NCBI GenBank assembly: GCA_025997935.1
Contig: BNVG01000049.1
Span: 1-13,532, forward strand
DNA length: 13,532 nt
DNA from: Synergistales bacterium
GTDB lineage: Bacteria > Synergistota > Synergistia > Synergistales > Aminobacteriaceae
Direction: 5' to 3'
Of this stretch, positions 12,528 to 13,532 are shown one piece after another; the first letter of the stretch is position 1; each line of letters starts with the position of its first letter. The translations under genes were made by a program, and so were the position numbers. Below the pieces are notes generated by a model. It did not search any database and was not told where the DNA came from. It was given only the letters and a program-made list of their open reading frames with translations.

Positions 12528-13532
12528 CTAAAATCACCTCAACCCCGACGTTTTTGTTGCGTAAAAACACTATGGCGTCGTCTATGTCGCTTCTCGCGCC
12601 ATTAACTATCAAGATAAGCCCGCCTATGGGGGAACCCCCGAGAAACTCGATGTCCCCGAATATTATATTGGCGTCTATGTTGAACTTCCTCGATATCATC
12701 GAGACGAGCGCCTCGGAAATGTCCTTTTCCTGATATTTCAGCTTGATTATGCACTCTCCGGGCTTCAACTTGGCTATGGGAGAGTCCTCGGCTATCAGGG
12801 TATGAATTTTGGAGAGGCTTGAAGTGGTGTCGATAAAATCTCTCGTTATCTTCTGTTTTGGGTTGGCGAACACCGAAAAGACGTCGCCTTCTTCCACAAC
12901 TACGCCGTTCTCCATGACGGCCACGCGAACGCATATCTCCTTTACGACGTGCATTTCATGGGTGATAACCACTATGGTTATACCGAGTTTGGAGTTCAGC
13001 TCCTTGAGCAGCTTCAATATGGAAAGGGTGGTTTGGGGGTCGAGAGAGCTTGTGGCCTCGTCGCAGAGCAGAATGCCCGGGTCGTTGGCCAAAGCCCGGG
13101 CTATGGCGACGCGCTGTTTTTGACCTCCGCTGAGCTGAGACGGATACGCGCTCTCTTTGTCCTCAAGTCCGACGAGGCCAAGCAACTCTTTCACTCTGTC
13201 GGCTATCCCTGCTTTGGTCATTCCGCTGTATTTCAGCGGATAAGCGACGTTTTGGGCTACTGTGCGCGAGGCGAAGAGGTTGAACTGCTGAAAGATCATC
13301 CCTATCTTTTTACGCGCCTTTCGCAATTCAGGCTCCGGCAACGCCGTCAGTTCCAAGCCGTTTACGAAAACCCTCCCCGTCGTGGGGCGCTCAAGAAGGT
13401 TTATGCAGCGCACAAGCGTGGATTTTCCCGCTCCGGAAAAGCCGATTATGCCGTAGACCTCCCCTTTTCCTATTTTAAGGCTAACGTCCCTTACCGCCTC
13501 CACCGTACTTTGGTCGTCATCTTTGAAAGTTT
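12517..13532 (-). CDS. metN: Methionine-type ABC transporter ATPase MetN (partial, 5' end outside window)
   Basis: This is the ATPase subunit of the MetNI importer. About 337 residues are visible, and the frame stays open to the window edge (TFKDDDQSTVEAVRDVSL, a typical MetN N-terminal stretch), so the true start is outside; a GTG at 13503 is not the start. Seen in order: Walker A GFSGAGKST, Q-loop MIFQQFNLF, the ABC signature LSGGQKQRVAIARALA, Walker B ILLCDEATSSLDPQTT, and the H-loop VITHEM. A C-terminal NIL domain (about the last 80 residues, from ECIIKLKYQ to VGVEVIL) follows. NIL binds methionine in MetN and inhibits transport from inside. The stop overlaps metI by 11 bp. Identification is firm; methionine is the best substrate guess. 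Confidence 0.94.
   Translation of the reverse strand, partial: TFKDDDQSTVEAVRDVSLKIGKGEVYGIIGFSGAGKSTLVRCINLLERPTTGRVFVNGLELTALPEPELRKARKKIGMIFQQFNLFASRTVAQNVAYPLKYSGMTKAGIADRVKELLGLVGLEDKESAYPSQLSGGQKQRVAIARALANDPGILLCDEATSSLDPQTTLSILKLLKELNSKLGITIVVITHEMHVVKEICVRVAVMENGVVVEEGDVFSVFANPKQKITRDFIDTTSSLSKIHTLIAEDSPIAKLKPGECIIKLKYQEKDISEALVSMISRKFNIDANIIFGDIEFLGGSPIGGLILIVNGARSDIDDAIVFLRNKNVGVEVILDAR

Overview
The window looks like a chromosomal segment of an anaerobic, amino-acid or organic-acid fermenting bacterium of moderately high GC. The mix of a TRAP transporter, a DUF4143 ATPase, an HMG-CoA-lyase-like enzyme and strong GGAGG ribosome binding sites would suit a Synergistota member. This is inferred from gene content only; a Desulfovibrio-like or Clostridial relative is not excluded.

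Layout. (1) Left edge, + strand: the 3' part of ribF (riboflavin kinase/FAD synthetase). (2) Converging on it, - strand: a DUF4143-type AAA ATPase (417-1613) whose 3' end overlaps ribF by 21 bp. Its promoter region carries a large dyad (1631-1661). (3) Positions 11495 down to 1770, all on the - strand: a tight nine-gene catabolic operon. In transcription order it holds a xylose-isomerase-like TIM-barrel enzyme, a CoA-acylating aldehyde dehydrogenase, a ThDP (TPP)-dependent acetolactate-synthase-like enzyme, TRAP transporter dctQ, dctM and dctP, a shikimate-dehydrogenase-like enzyme, an HMG-CoA-lyase-like enzyme and an IclR regulator. Gene gaps are short or overlapping except before the IclR gene, which seems to have its own extra promoter. 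(4) Right edge, - strand: metN (cut by the window end) and metI of a MetNI-type ABC importer.

The operon is preceded by a 336-bp AT-rich intergenic region. It holds a near-consensus sigma-70 promoter (TTGACT, 17 bp, TATAAA) overlaid by TGGAATT repeats at helical spacing, which are candidate operators for the IclR protein. Both ends of the catabolic block are marked by a 67-bp two-hairpin repeat (1660-1726 and 11743-11809) with 65 of 67 positions identical. Each copy also serves as a terminator for the - strand gene before it, iclR and metI.

How the genes may work together (inference): a periplasmic binding protein and TRAP permease import an organic acid. An AroE-like dehydrogenase and a TIM-barrel isomerase/dehydratase act on it, a ThDP enzyme makes or breaks a C-C bond, the acylating aldehyde dehydrogenase gives an acyl-CoA, and the HMG-CoA-lyase-like enzyme cleaves or forms an acyl-CoA. 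The order of enzyme types recalls the myo-inositol pathway (dehydrogenase, IolE dehydratase, IolD ThDP hydrolase, IolA acylating dehydrogenase), but no member here is clearly an Iol enzyme. I know of no described pathway with exactly this set, so the substrate is left open.
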